DNA of 64,000 nucleotides from SIG459 sp045631645 (GTDB lineage Bacteria > Bacillota > Clostridia > Oscillospirales > Oscillospiraceae), in contig JAZQVC010000045.1 of the NCBI GenBank assembly GCA_045631645.1, forward strand, positions 1 to 64,000, in the 5' to 3' direction. Within the stretch, counting starts at the first letter, position 1, and each line of letters begins with the position of its first letter. Positions 34,296 to 42,874 of the stretch are shown here, in pieces. A model generated the notes under the pieces. The model saw only the letters and a list, made by a program, of their open reading frames with translations, was not told the DNA's origin and did not search any database. The position numbers were made by a program, and so were the translations under genes.

Positions 34296-37133
34296 ATGAG
34301 ACTAATAGTTCCCATATTGCTTAACTGCGCTCTTGTGCTGTGCGTTTATCTTGCTGATAAATACACTCAGGCAAAGAAGCTGCCGCATATGGCGAAGCAG
34401 CTTATTATCGGCGTGCTTTTCGGATGCGTTTCTGCATTCGCTTCAAGCTATGGCGTCAGCTGGCTGGGAGCGGTTGTCAATGTGCGCGATGCCGCGCCCT
34501 TGTCTGCGGGTCTGATATTCGGCGGCCCCGCCGGCATTATATCCGGCCTTATAGGCGGCATTTATCGTTGGTTTTCCGTTTATTGGGGCGGAGGTATGTA
34601 TACCCGCCTCGCCTGCAGCATTGCCACAATTCTTGCAGGCTTCATGGCAGCGGGACTTCGCAAACTGATGTTCGATAACAAAAAGCCCACCTGGGGTTAC
34701 GGAATATGCATCGCCGTTGTTTGCGAAGTTATCCATATGATATTGATTTTCCTCACCAATATGGATAACTCCTCCAATGCCTTCGAATTCGTAAAGGGCG
34801 CAACATTCCCCATGATCGTGGGCAACGCTGCGGCTGTGGGCCTCGCCATTATTATCGTGTCTCTTTCGAGCCACGAACGCTTCACACGCAAAAAGGGCAG
34901 CGAGCGCATAGCAAACACTTTCCAGCGCTGGCTTTTGGCATGCATTGTTATTGCCTATCTGGTCACAAGCACATTCACCTTCATCCTGCAAAACGGAATG
35001 GTGAAGATTGAAACTCAGGAAGTGTTCACCGCCGCCATCAACGATGTTGAGGCGGATATTAAAGGCAAATCCGATGTTCAGCTTCTTGGTATAGCGGAAG
35101 ATGTGAAGCGGGAATATGAAGCAAATCCCGCCGTTTCCCTCCATGCCCTTGCCGGAAAGCACGGAATAAAGGAAATCAATATTGTCAACACCGAGGGCCT
35201 TATCATAAATTCCACCGAGGCGGATGTTGTCAATAGCTACGATATGAACAGCAAGGCTCAGTCCAGAGAGTTTGTGGAAAAGCTTAAAGAGCAGCCTTCT
35301 TTCGTTCAGAAATATTCACCCAGAGGCAAGGATGCCAATGTCTGGAGAAAATATGCGGCAGTGAATCTTGATGACGGCGGCTTTATTCAGGTGGGCTATG
35401 ATGCCCAGCAGTTCCACAAGATGCTCAACGGCTTCGTGGTTGACATAACCAAAAACCGTCATGTTGGCACAGGTGGTTTCGTGGCAGTTTGCGATGACAA
35501 GCTGTGCATGGTTATTGATAACGAATATTCGGGAAAGCATATCTCATCCATTGGCATTGTGCCTCCCGATGAAATGATAAACGGAGCCACCGCCACCGCC
35601 CTCTATTATGCCGATATTGTGGACGGAAAAACCGCTGCCAGCGAAAAATACATGTATGTATTCAAGTTCGTTGAAGGCTACTGCATTATCGCGGCCATGC
35701 CTCAGGCGGAGGCAATGTTTATGCGGGATGCCTCCATTTATACAAGCATTTTCATGCAGGTGCTTATTTTCGCGGCACTTTTTGTATTTATCTACATACT
35801 CATTAAACGAGTAATCATCAACAATCTGAAAAAGATAAATGATACCCTCGGCCGAATCACGGAGGGCGACCTGAATGTCACCGTCGATGTGCGCTCGAAC
35901 GAGGAGTTCGCTTCTCTTTCCGACGATATAAACTCCACAGTGTCCACTCTGAAGCGTTATATTGCGGAAGCCGCGGCACGCATAGATAAAGAACTGGAGT
36001 ATGCAAAGCAGATCCAGCTTTCCGCTCTTCCCACCAATTTCCCCGATGGAGAGGATTACGGCATTTATGCCCAGATGATAGCCGCAAAAGAAGTGGGCGG
36101 AGATTTCTATGATTTCTACAAGCTGAATGATAAAACGGTGGCGTTTTTGGCAGCCGATGTTTCCGGAAAGGGAATTCCCGCGGCAATGTTTATGATGACC
36201 GCCAAGACAATTATCAAGGATCTTGCGGAAAGCGGCCTTCCGGTGAACGAAATTTTCACAAGGGCAAATGAAAAGCTTTGCGAAAATAATGAATCCGGCA
36301 TGTTCGTCACCGTGTGGATGGGCATTCTGGATCTTGAAAGCGGAAAAATGCAGTTTGCCAATGCCGGCCATAATCCTCCGCTGCTCAAACGGGCAAACGG
36401 CGCCTTTGAATACCTTAAAACCCGTGCGGGCTTTGTCCTTGCAGGCATGGAAGGCGTTCGTTACCGCGCAGGCGAGCTGACATTGTATCCCGGAGACAGG
36501 CTGTTCCTTTATACCGATGGCGTGCCCGAAGCCACAAATGCTGAAAACAAGCTTTATGGCGAGGGAAGACTTCTGGAGTTTATGAACAAAAATTCCAATA
36601 TGATCGCAACTGAGATTTTGCCCGAGCTGAAGGCCAATATCGATGGATTCGTGGGCGAAGCTCCTCAGTTCGATGATATAACCATGCTGATGTTTGATTT
36701 TAAGAGAGAAGAAGGAGGCGAGCGGATGACATACAAAACCTTCCCTGCAAAGACGGAGGCCTTGTCCGACGTCCTTGGCTTTGTGGATCAGATGCTGGAT
36801 AGTTTCGCTTGCCCCATGAAAATTCAAACTGCGGTTTGCGTTGCAATTGAAGAAGTTTTCGTCAATGTTGCCCACTATGCATACGGAGATGGAGAGGGCG
36901 ATATGTATCTCGGAATTGGCTTCGATGAGGAAAGCCGGGCCATCACCTTCCGTATGAGTGATAAAGGCGTTCCCTTTGACCCCCTGCAAAAGCCAGACCC
37001 AGACATCACCCTTTCCGCTGAAGAACGGGAAATAGGCGGTCTTGGTATTTTCATCACCAAAAAGACAATGAACTCCGTGACATACGCTTACGAAAACGGC
37101 GAAAACATTTTGACTATGATTAAAAACATATAA
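34296..37133 (+). CDS. Membrane SpoIIE/PP2C phosphatase fused to an RsbW-type HATPase kinase
   Basis: 945 residues. Residues about 1-200 form 5-6 membrane helices of the 5TM-LytS type (GLIFGGPAGIISGLIGGIYR). A further helix, an outside sensor region (about 235-480), a helix (about 485-505) and a HAMP region follow. The SpoIIE/RsbU phosphatase spans about 565-805 with AKEVGGDFYDFY (Asp603) and DVSGKGIPAAMFM. Residues 811-945 are an anti-sigma-type serine kinase (AIEEVFVNVAHYAY, DKGVPFDP, GGLGIFI). It joins the phosphatase and kinase that normally act in opposition on a STAS protein, encoded next. An internal ribosome site precedes the kinase part. Confidence 0.9.
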   Translation: MRLIVPILLNCALVLCVYLADKYTQAKKLPHMAKQLIIGVLFGCVSAFASSYGVSWLGAVVNVRDAAPLSAGLIFGGPAGIISGLIGGIYRWFSVYWGGGMYTRLACSIATILAGFMAAGLRKLMFDNKKPTWGYGICIAVVCEVIHMILIFLTNMDNSSNAFEFVKGATFPMIVGNAAAVGLAIIIVSLSSHERFTRKKGSERIANTFQRWLLACIVIAYLVTSTFTFILQNGMVKIETQEVFTAAINDVEADIKGKSDVQLLGIAEDVKREYEANPAVSLHALAGKHGIKEINIVNTEGLIINSTEADVVNSYDMNSKAQSREFVEKLKEQPSFVQKYSPRGKDANVWRKYAAVNLDDGGFIQVGYDAQQFHKMLNGFVVDITKNRHVGTGGFVAVCDDKLCMVIDNEYSGKHISSIGIVPPDEMINGATATALYYADIVDGKTAASEKYMYVFKFVEGYCIIAAMPQAEAMFMRDASIYTSIFMQVLIFAALFVFIYILIKRVIINNLKKINDTLGRITEGDLNVTVDVRSNEEFASLSDDINSTVSTLKRYIAEAAARIDKELEYAKQIQLSALPTNFPDGEDYGIYAQMIAAKEVGGDFYDFYKLNDKTVAFLAADVSGKGIPAAMFMMTAKTIIKDLAESGLPVNEIFTRANEKLCENNESGMFVTVWMGILDLESGKMQFANAGHNPPLLKRANGAFEYLKTRAGFVLAGMEGVRYRAGELTLYPGDRLFLYTDGVPEATNAENKLYGEGRLLEFMNKNSNMIATEILPELKANIDGFVGEAPQFDDITMLMFDFKREEGGERMTYKTFPAKTEALSDVLGFVDQMLDSFACPMKIQTAVCVAIEEVFVNVAHYAYGDGEGDMYLGIGFDEESRAITFRMSDKGVPFDPLQKPDPDITLSAEEREIGGLGIFITKKTMNSVTYAYENGENILTMIKNI
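36713..36728 (+). promoter_or_regulatory. Internal ribosome site and in-frame ATG before the kinase domain
   Basis: AGGAGG at 36713-36718 lies seven bases before ATG 36726, which is codon 811 of the phosphatase-kinase gene and the first residue of the HATPase domain. It could yield a separate 135-residue kinase (36726-37133) in addition to the fusion. Confidence 0.5.
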
Positions 37134-37148
37134 AGGAGACTGACGGAT

Positions 37149-37445
37149 ATGACTATCGAAATCAAGAAAAATGCTGATAACACTGTAATTGAAATTGTGG
37201 GCAGACTCGATACCACTACCGCTCCTGCTCTTGATAAAGCCATCAATGAGGATATGGGAGATGTCAAAAATCTCGTTCTGGATGTGAAGGGAATGGAGTA
37301 TATCTCCAGCGCAGGCCTTCGCGTGCTTCTGGGCGCACAGAAGAAAATGCAGAAGATTGGCTCTATGAAGGTAATAAACGTTTGCGAAGAGGTTATGGAA
37401 GTTTTCGAAATGACCGGCTTTGCAGACATTCTGGTAATTGAATAA
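37149..37445 (+). CDS. STAS-domain anti-sigma-factor antagonist (RsbV/SpoIIAA-like)
   Basis: 98 residues, a complete single STAS domain. The phosphorylation segment YISSAGLRVLL (Ser53/Ser54) matches the DSSG site of SpoIIAA/RsbV. The upstream gene encodes both the kinase that would phosphorylate it and the phosphatase that would restore it. It starts behind AAAGGAG, 15 bp after that gene, and its stop overlaps the next start by one base (TAATG). The target sigma factor or effector is not encoded nearby. Confidence 0.93.
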   Translation: MTIEIKKNADNTVIEIVGRLDTTTAPALDKAINEDMGDVKNLVLDVKGMEYISSAGLRVLLGAQKKMQKIGSMKVINVCEEVMEVFEMTGFADILVIE

Positions 37446-38011
37446 TGGAACTTGTAAGCGAAGCAGTCGCATTTGCGGTGAAGGCTCACGACGGAATGCG
37501 GCGCAAGAAAAGTGACAGCCCCTACATCCTGCATCCCATGGAAGCGGCGGTCATTGTGGGCACTATGACAAATGACCAGAATCTGATTGCCGCGGCTGCG
37601 CTGCACGATGTATGTGAAGATGCCGATATCAGCCTTGAGGAAATTGAGGAAAAATTCGGCAAGCGCGTTCGTGAGCTGGTTGCCTCCGAAACGGAGGATA
37701 AGCGCGCAGAGCTTCCCGCTGCGGAAACATGGCGAATACGCAAGGAGGAATCGCTGGAAGTGCTGAAAAACACTGAGGACATGGGAGTTCTTATGGTGTG
37801 GATCGGCGATAAGCTTGCCAATATGCGCGCCATCTACCGCGAGTTCAAGGCAGAAGGGGAGGCCATGTGGCAAAACTTCAACCAAAAGGACCCGAGAGAG
37901 CAGGCCTGGTACTATGGCTCAATTGCCGAATTAACCCGACCCATCGAGCACACCTCGGCGTGGATTGAATACAAAACACTTACCGAACTTGTATTTGGAA
38001 AAGGAGAATGA
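37445..38011 (+). CDS. Small HD-domain protein, alarmone (ppGpp) hydrolase-like
   Basis: 188 residues. An HD fold with the RelA/SpoT hydrolase pattern: AFAVKAHDGMRRKKSDSPYI, LHPMEAA, and the metal site ALHDVCEDADIS (His-Asp plus ED). Later a conserved IGDKLANMRAI corresponds to the final Asp. Length and lack of synthetase, TGS and ACT domains fit small alarmone hydrolases (Mesh1-like). It would remove the 3'-pyrophosphate of ppGpp or a related nucleotide. It is translationally coupled between two STAS genes, so its activity may be tied to the switch. Confidence 0.82.
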   Translation: MELVSEAVAFAVKAHDGMRRKKSDSPYILHPMEAAVIVGTMTNDQNLIAAAALHDVCEDADISLEEIEEKFGKRVRELVASETEDKRAELPAAETWRIRKEESLEVLKNTEDMGVLMVWIGDKLANMRAIYREFKAEGEAMWQNFNQKDPREQAWYYGSIAELTRPIEHTSAWIEYKTLTELVFGKGE

Positions 38012-38014
38012 AAA

Positions 38015-39187
38015 ATGAATGTTACATATCGCATAGACAAAGATATTCTTTATATTGCCGTTGAGGGAAGAATTGATGCTTCCAATGCTGCCGAGGCAGA
38101 AGAAAAAATATTCGCTGTTAAAAATGAAAACGGCGGAAAGCACATAGTCATCGATGCCGATAAGCTGGAGTATATTTCCTCCGCAGGTCTTCGCGTCATC
38201 CTGCGCCTGAGAAAGGAAGAGCCCAAGCTTGCAATAATCAATGTTGCCGCCGATGTTTACGAGGTTTTCGATATGACCGGCTTCACCGATATGGTCACCG
38301 TTGAGAAAGCATATCAGAGAATGAGCGTTGAGGGCTGCGAGTTCATCGCTAAGGGCGCAAACGGCGCTGTTTATCGCTATGACGATGAGACAATTCTGAA
38401 AACCTATTTCGCCAAGGATGCGCTTCCCGAAATCAAGCAGGAGCGCGAAAACGCAAGACGAGCATTTGTGCTTGGCATCAATACCGCCATTCCTTATGGT
38501 ATAGTTCGCGTAGGCGATGGATACGGCACCGTTACCGAACTGCTTAACGCCACCAGCGTTACCAAGCTTATCCGCAAGGATCCCGAGGATATGTCCCTCG
38601 CCGCAAAGTATTATATCGATATGCTCAAGAGCATCCATGCCACCGAGGTTGAAGATGGTCTGGTTCCCGATATGAAGGAAACCGCCCTTGACTGGGCCGA
38701 CTTCGTTTCCGCCCATATTCCCGCATCTCAGGGCAAGAAGCTCCGCGCACTGATTGAGGCCGTTCCCAAGACTAATAACCTCCTCCACGGCGATTACCAC
38801 ACCAATAACATCATGGTGCAGAACGGCGAGCCTCTGCTCATTGATATGGACACCCTATGCATGGGCCATCCTGTGTTCGAACTTGGCTCTATGTTCAATG
38901 CATTTGTGGGTTATTCCGAACTTGACCACCAGAACATGATGGATTTCTTCGGTTATAGCTTTGAAACCGCGGGAAAGTTCTGGGATATGACCCTTAAAAT
39001 GTATCTGGGCACTGAGGACGAGACCGTATGCAAGGCCGTTGCGGAAAAGGCAATGGTTGTGGGCTATACCCGCATGCTGCGCCGCGCAATCCGCCGTCCC
39101 GAGGAAGCAGAAAGCCCCGCAAAGATTGCAAGATGCAAGGAAGTGCTTGCCCGGCTCCTGGAGAAAGTTGACACTCTGACCTTCTGA
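38015..39187 (+). CDS. STAS domain fused to an aminoglycoside/choline-kinase-type phosphotransferase
   Basis: 390 residues. Residues 1-95 are a second STAS domain with YISSAGLRVIL, very like the separate STAS protein. Residues about 105-390 are an APH-like kinase: a loop FIAKGANGAVYR, catalytic HGDYHTNNIM, and metal-binding LLIDMDTL. The kinase substrate is unknown (protein, small molecule or sugar). It starts 3 bp after the HD gene with GGAG inside that gene. Last gene of the operon; a bidirectional terminator follows. Confidence 0.9.
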   Translation: MNVTYRIDKDILYIAVEGRIDASNAAEAEEKIFAVKNENGGKHIVIDADKLEYISSAGLRVILRLRKEEPKLAIINVAADVYEVFDMTGFTDMVTVEKAYQRMSVEGCEFIAKGANGAVYRYDDETILKTYFAKDALPEIKQERENARRAFVLGINTAIPYGIVRVGDGYGTVTELLNATSVTKLIRKDPEDMSLAAKYYIDMLKSIHATEVEDGLVPDMKETALDWADFVSAHIPASQGKKLRALIEAVPKTNNLLHGDYHTNNIMVQNGEPLLIDMDTLCMGHPVFELGSMFNAFVGYSELDHQNMMDFFGYSFETAGKFWDMTLKMYLGTEDETVCKAVAEKAMVVGYTRMLRRAIRRPEEAESPAKIARCKEVLARLLEKVDTLTF

Positions 39188-39204
39188 TTTCGATAAATAA
39201 AATA

Positions 39205-39237
39205 AAAAAGCTGACTGAGAAAATCAGTCAGCTTTTT
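39205..39237. terminator. Bidirectional terminator between converging operons
   Basis: AAAAAGCTGACTGA and TCAGTCAGCTTTTT form a perfect 14-bp stem with a 5-base loop. It serves the plus-strand signalling operon and the minus-strand nagB operon. Confidence 0.95.
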
Positions 39238-39250
39238 ATTTTGATTTTTA

Positions 39251-39967
39251 TCAGGCAAATACAGCTTCTGTGACCAAAAACTGCGCCTGGGGCATGGCTG
39301 CGATAAATGAAGCGGGCACATCGCGGCTGGCTTTTCCCTCGCCGGCGAGAGCTTCAATGGCTTCCACGGCAGGCCTCTTTGCCGCAGTGTTTGCAACAAG
39401 AAACAGCGCTTTTGCTTCGGATGCATTTCCGATTCCCATGGAAACACCCTGAGTGAGGGGAGGCGCCTCCTGACGGAAATATTTTTGGGCAACCGTTGCG
39501 GTTACGGGTGCAACCTGCGCCACATGGGTGCGCAGATTGGGGTCAACTCCCGGCTCGTTGAGAGCCACATGTCCGTTGACGCCTATGCCGAAAACAACCG
39601 CATCAAGACCGCCGCAAGCGGCGAGAAACTGCTCTGCGCGCCCACATTCGCTCTGGGGGTCTGCCATGCCGTCAAAAAGGAAGATATCAGCGAAATCCAT
39701 TTCGTTGAGGAAATGGCGGCGAAGGAAATCTGCCATAGCGCCGTCTGCGTCCTGAGGCAGACCACACCATTCGTCCATTGCAAAGAAGTTTGCCTTGGCA
39801 AAGCTCAGTTCGCCGGATTTCACCCGGGATTTCAATGCATCAAAAACAGGGAAGGAAGATGTGCCGGCTGCAATGCAAAATGTTGCATCGGGTTTCTCGG
39901 CCAGAATTTCTGCCAGACGGTCAGCAACATAGTTGCCCAGCTCCCTGTCATTAGGAAAACGGAGCAT
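39251..39967 (-). CDS. nagB: Glucosamine-6-phosphate deaminase family protein
   Basis: 238 residues of the NagB/6-phosphogluconolactonase fold. FFAMDEWCGL (catalytic Asp), GIGVNGHVALNEPG (the NagB signature with His and Glu) and GVSMGIGNASEA support the deaminase rather than lactonase branch. Reaction: glucosamine-6-P to fructose-6-P plus ammonia. It is the last gene of the five-gene minus-strand operon beginning at 44020, 5 bp behind an oxidoreductase, which suggests that the pathway yields an amino-sugar phosphate. Some NagB paralogues act on other amino sugars. Confidence 0.85.
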   Translation of the reverse strand: MLRFPNDRELGNYVADRLAEILAEKPDATFCIAAGTSSFPVFDALKSRVKSGELSFAKANFFAMDEWCGLPQDADGAMADFLRRHFLNEMDFADIFLFDGMADPQSECGRAEQFLAACGGLDAVVFGIGVNGHVALNEPGVDPNLRTHVAQVAPVTATVAQKYFRQEAPPLTQGVSMGIGNASEAKALFLVANTAAKRPAVEAIEALAGEGKASRDVPASFIAAMPQAQFLVTEAVFA

Positions 39968-39972
39968 ATCTC

Positions 39973-41052
39973 TTATCTCCAGTTATCCACAGGCTTTGCA
40001 GCATCGGACTTATAGGGAAGAGCGACCTTGCGGCCTTCCTTGGCGGAAACATAAGCTGCGTGGATAACTTCCAGAACAGCCTTGCCCAGCTTGCCGTCGG
40101 AGACGGGCTTTTTGCCGTTGCGTACGCAGTCCACAAAATGGGTCAGCTCCTGAGGATAGCCCTGATTGAATGCCTCCTCAAAAATGGGGAAGGTCCAGCC
40201 GTTGGTGGCGCCGGCCTTTTCGCTGGCGTAGTCATAACCCTCAAGGCTGTACATCTGGGAGGAGTTGCCCTGGAACAGGTCGGAGTAGCAAACGCCTTTC
40301 TCGCCGTAAACTTCGATGCAGTCCTGCATGCCGCCCTGCTTGACCCAGCTATCTTCGCCTATGCAAAGAACGGTCTTTCCATTGAGATCGAATTCAAGCT
40401 GAGTTACGGAATGGTCTTCGCCGTCGGTGTCGTGGTATACGCGCATAAAATTGCCGTATACAGACTTGGGAGTGGCGCCCTTGAGCATCCACATGAACCA
40501 TGCTATGGCGTGGCAGCCCATGTCCATCATAACGCCGCCGCCGGATTTATCGGATTCATAGAACCAACGGCTGTGAGGACCGGAGTGCTTTTCGGCCTGC
40601 TTGAGCATATAAAGGTCGCCAACAGCGCCGCTTTCCACGATGGCGCGAACGCGCTCATACTTGGGTGCAAAGCAAAGTTCTTCGGCGTACATGAGCAGCT
40701 TTCCGTTTTCTTCGCAGGCGGCGATCATCTCATCGGCCTCCTGAATGGAAAGGCAAAGGGGCTTTTCCACGATTATGTGCTTGCCGGCCTTGGCAGCCTT
40801 GAGGCAAACGCCGTGGTGCAGGAAGTTGGGCAGGCAAATATCCACGATGTCGCATTCGCATTCTGCAAGAAGCTTATCGACATCGTCATAAGCGGCGGGA
40901 ACTCCCATTTTCTCGGCAAAGGCCTGAGCCTTGTCCAGATTGTGGGAATAAACGGAAACAACTTCGGCATCATGAACGAAACGCTTATAAGAGGTAACAT
41001 GGATCTCAGAGATAAAGCCGCAGCCAAGAACGGCAACTTTAGTCTTACTCAT
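39973..41052 (-). CDS. Gfo/Idh/MocA-family oxidoreductase (1)
   Basis: 359 residues. An N-terminal Rossmann fold (VAVLGCGFISEIHV), the family EKP motif (IVEKPLCLS, catalytic Lys), and in the C-terminal domain MMDMGCHAIAWFMW with the Asp and His that act on the sugar. The family oxidises or reduces a hydroxyl of sugars, inositols or glycosides with NAD(P). It lies 5 bp before nagB and 30 bp behind a TIM-barrel isomerase. Substrate unknown. Confidence 0.9.
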   Translation of the reverse strand: MSKTKVAVLGCGFISEIHVTSYKRFVHDAEVVSVYSHNLDKAQAFAEKMGVPAAYDDVDKLLAECECDIVDICLPNFLHHGVCLKAAKAGKHIIVEKPLCLSIQEADEMIAACEENGKLLMYAEELCFAPKYERVRAIVESGAVGDLYMLKQAEKHSGPHSRWFYESDKSGGGVMMDMGCHAIAWFMWMLKGATPKSVYGNFMRVYHDTDGEDHSVTQLEFDLNGKTVLCIGEDSWVKQGGMQDCIEVYGEKGVCYSDLFQGNSSQMYSLEGYDYASEKAGATNGWTFPIFEEAFNQGYPQELTHFVDCVRNGKKPVSDGKLGKAVLEVIHAAYVSAKEGRKVALPYKSDAAKPVDNWR

Positions 41053-41082
41053 GGAAAATCCTCCTGAATTTTTATTTATGTC

Positions 41083-41997
41083 TTATATGTACTGGCGCAT
41101 GAAGCGATAGCTCTGCTCAATGCCGGAGCGGACATCTTCGATGCAGCTTTCAAAGGCCTTGTCCTCAACCTCGATAACGGCATATCCGGTGTAGCGGATG
41201 TCGTTGAGGGCGGAAACAAATGCGCCGAAGTCTACGCCGCCCATGCCGGGAAGCTTGGGAGAGTGCCAAAGGGTGGGATAGGAGAAGCAGCCGTAATCAT
41301 CCAGCTTGTCCTGATAGATCTTGATATCCTTGAAGTGGATGTGATAAATGCGGTCTTTGAACTCATAAACGGGCTTGGTGTAGCTTGCGCCGGTCAGGTA
41401 GGGATGAGAGGGGTCGAGGGCAAGACCGAGAGCGGGGGAGGGGATGCGGCGGAACATCTCGCGCCAGATGGCGGGAGAGCAAGCAAGGTTGTTGCCACCG
41501 GGCCACTCGTTAACGGTGTAGAGCATGGGGCAGTTTTCAATACCGATGCGAACGCCCTTTTCCTCGGCGTAAGCCACGATGGGAGCCCAAACGACCTCGA
41601 ACTTATCCAGGTTTTCCTCAACGGTCTTGTTCTTGTCCTTGCCGATGAAGGTGGTTACGGTTTTAACGCCCATAAATGCAGCGGCTTCGATAAGGCGGTA
41701 GATGTGCTTGATGGCAACATCGGCGGCTTCCTGATCAGCGTCCATTGCGTTGGGGTAATAACCGAGAGAAGCGATGGCTACGCCTCTGTCCTCAGCATAC
41801 TTTTTATAGTAAAGCAGCTTTTCGTTGTCGCACTCGTTGAGGTCGATGTGGGTGATGCCTGCATAGCGGCGGACAGCCTTGCCCTTGGGCCAGCAGCAAA
41901 CTTCAACGCATTCAAAGCCAACCTTGGCGCAGTAGTCGATAACCTGCTCAAAACTCTCGTCGGGGAGAATAGCGGAATGGAGACCAAGCTTCATCAT
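41083..41997 (-). CDS. Xylose-isomerase-like TIM-barrel sugar isomerase/epimerase (1)
   Basis: 304 residues, AP-endonuclease-2/xylose-isomerase-like fold. The expected divalent-metal ligands are visible: Glu in VRIGIENCPM, Asp and His in LALDPSHPYL, His in IYHIHFKDIK, Glu in YAVIEVED. Enzymes of this family interconvert ketoses, keto-inositols or hydroxypyruvate. It starts behind AGGAGG. In the operon it is flanked by oxidoreductase 1 and a second barrel protein, suggesting oxidation followed by isomerisation. Confidence 0.88.
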   Translation of the reverse strand: MMKLGLHSAILPDESFEQVIDYCAKVGFECVEVCCWPKGKAVRRYAGITHIDLNECDNEKLLYYKKYAEDRGVAIASLGYYPNAMDADQEAADVAIKHIYRLIEAAAFMGVKTVTTFIGKDKNKTVEENLDKFEVVWAPIVAYAEEKGVRIGIENCPMLYTVNEWPGGNNLACSPAIWREMFRRIPSPALGLALDPSHPYLTGASYTKPVYEFKDRIYHIHFKDIKIYQDKLDDYGCFSYPTLWHSPKLPGMGGVDFGAFVSALNDIRYTGYAVIEVEDKAFESCIEDVRSGIEQSYRFMRQYI

Positions 41998-42020
41998 AAT
42001 AAGGTTCCTCCTAAAATAAA

Positions 42021-42869
42021 TTATAAAGTTTTAAGTGTATCCTGCAGGAAGCGCACAGCCATGCGAATGTCATCAGCGCCGTTTTTAACTTCGCGCTCAA
42101 TGGTCAGATAGCCGTCATAGCCGATTTCCTTCAGTGCGTTCAGATAGGGGATCCAGCGTACAGAGCCTTCGCCCAGGGGAGTTTCAACGCAAACTCCGCA
42201 GGTGGCTGCCCATTCAAGGCCACCTTCTGCAAAGTTGTGGTAGAAATCGGCGGGGGCGATTTTCTTGAGAGAGTGACCGTCCTTTGCATGGGTGTGAACG
42301 ATGAAGTTTCCGGCGGTTTTAACGGCGCTTACTTCGTCGTCGGCGCCTACCATTACAAGGTTGGCGGGGTCATAGTTGATTCCAACACCGCCGCCGCACT
42401 TCTCAAGGAAGCCGCGGAGAGTGGCAATGGCCTCGGGACCGGTTTCAACGGCCACATAGGAGCCCATCTTGCGGGCATATTCGCCGGCTTCACCCATAGC
42501 ATCCAGCATGATCTGGTAACGGGGGTCGGATTTATCACCGGGGACAACGCCGATATGGGTGGTGACTATGCGGCAATCAACCATGTCGGCAAGGTCGATA
42601 ACCTTTTTGAGATAGCTCAGCTTGTCGGGATTATCCTCGGCCTTTTCGAAGCCGAAGCCGCCAAGCTCGCCGCAAAGGGCGGTGACAGTCTGGCCGCAGC
42701 TGCGGGCGGTATCGCGCACAGTTGCGATCATATCTTTGGAAACGGTGCGGGGATCGAATTCGTCCGCCGCATAAACCTGAACGCCCTCGGCGCCACAGCG
42801 CTGAGAGGTGCGGATGCCTTCGATAAGACCTACGCCGAACCAATCGGCAAGGGTGGCAATCTTAAACAT
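42021..42869 (-). CDS. Xylose-isomerase-like TIM-barrel sugar isomerase/epimerase (2)
   Basis: 282 residues of the same superfamily. Metal-site strands: YVAVETGPEAI (Glu), GINYDPANLVM (Asp, Asn), FIVHTHAKDGHS (His), YLTIEREVKNG (Glu). The INYDPANL and HTHAKD segments are typical of IolE/IolI-like and 3-dehydro-sugar isomerases or dehydratases. It starts 5 bp after the stop of oxidoreductase 2. Substrate unknown, though coupling to the oxidoreductase suggests it takes its keto-sugar product. Confidence 0.88.
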   Translation of the reverse strand: MFKIATLADWFGVGLIEGIRTSQRCGAEGVQVYAADEFDPRTVSKDMIATVRDTARSCGQTVTALCGELGGFGFEKAEDNPDKLSYLKKVIDLADMVDCRIVTTHIGVVPGDKSDPRYQIMLDAMGEAGEYARKMGSYVAVETGPEAIATLRGFLEKCGGGVGINYDPANLVMVGADDEVSAVKTAGNFIVHTHAKDGHSLKKIAPADFYHNFAEGGLEWAATCGVCVETPLGEGSVRWIPYLNALKEIGYDGYLTIEREVKNGADDIRMAVRFLQDTLKTL

Positions 42870-42874
42870 AGGCT

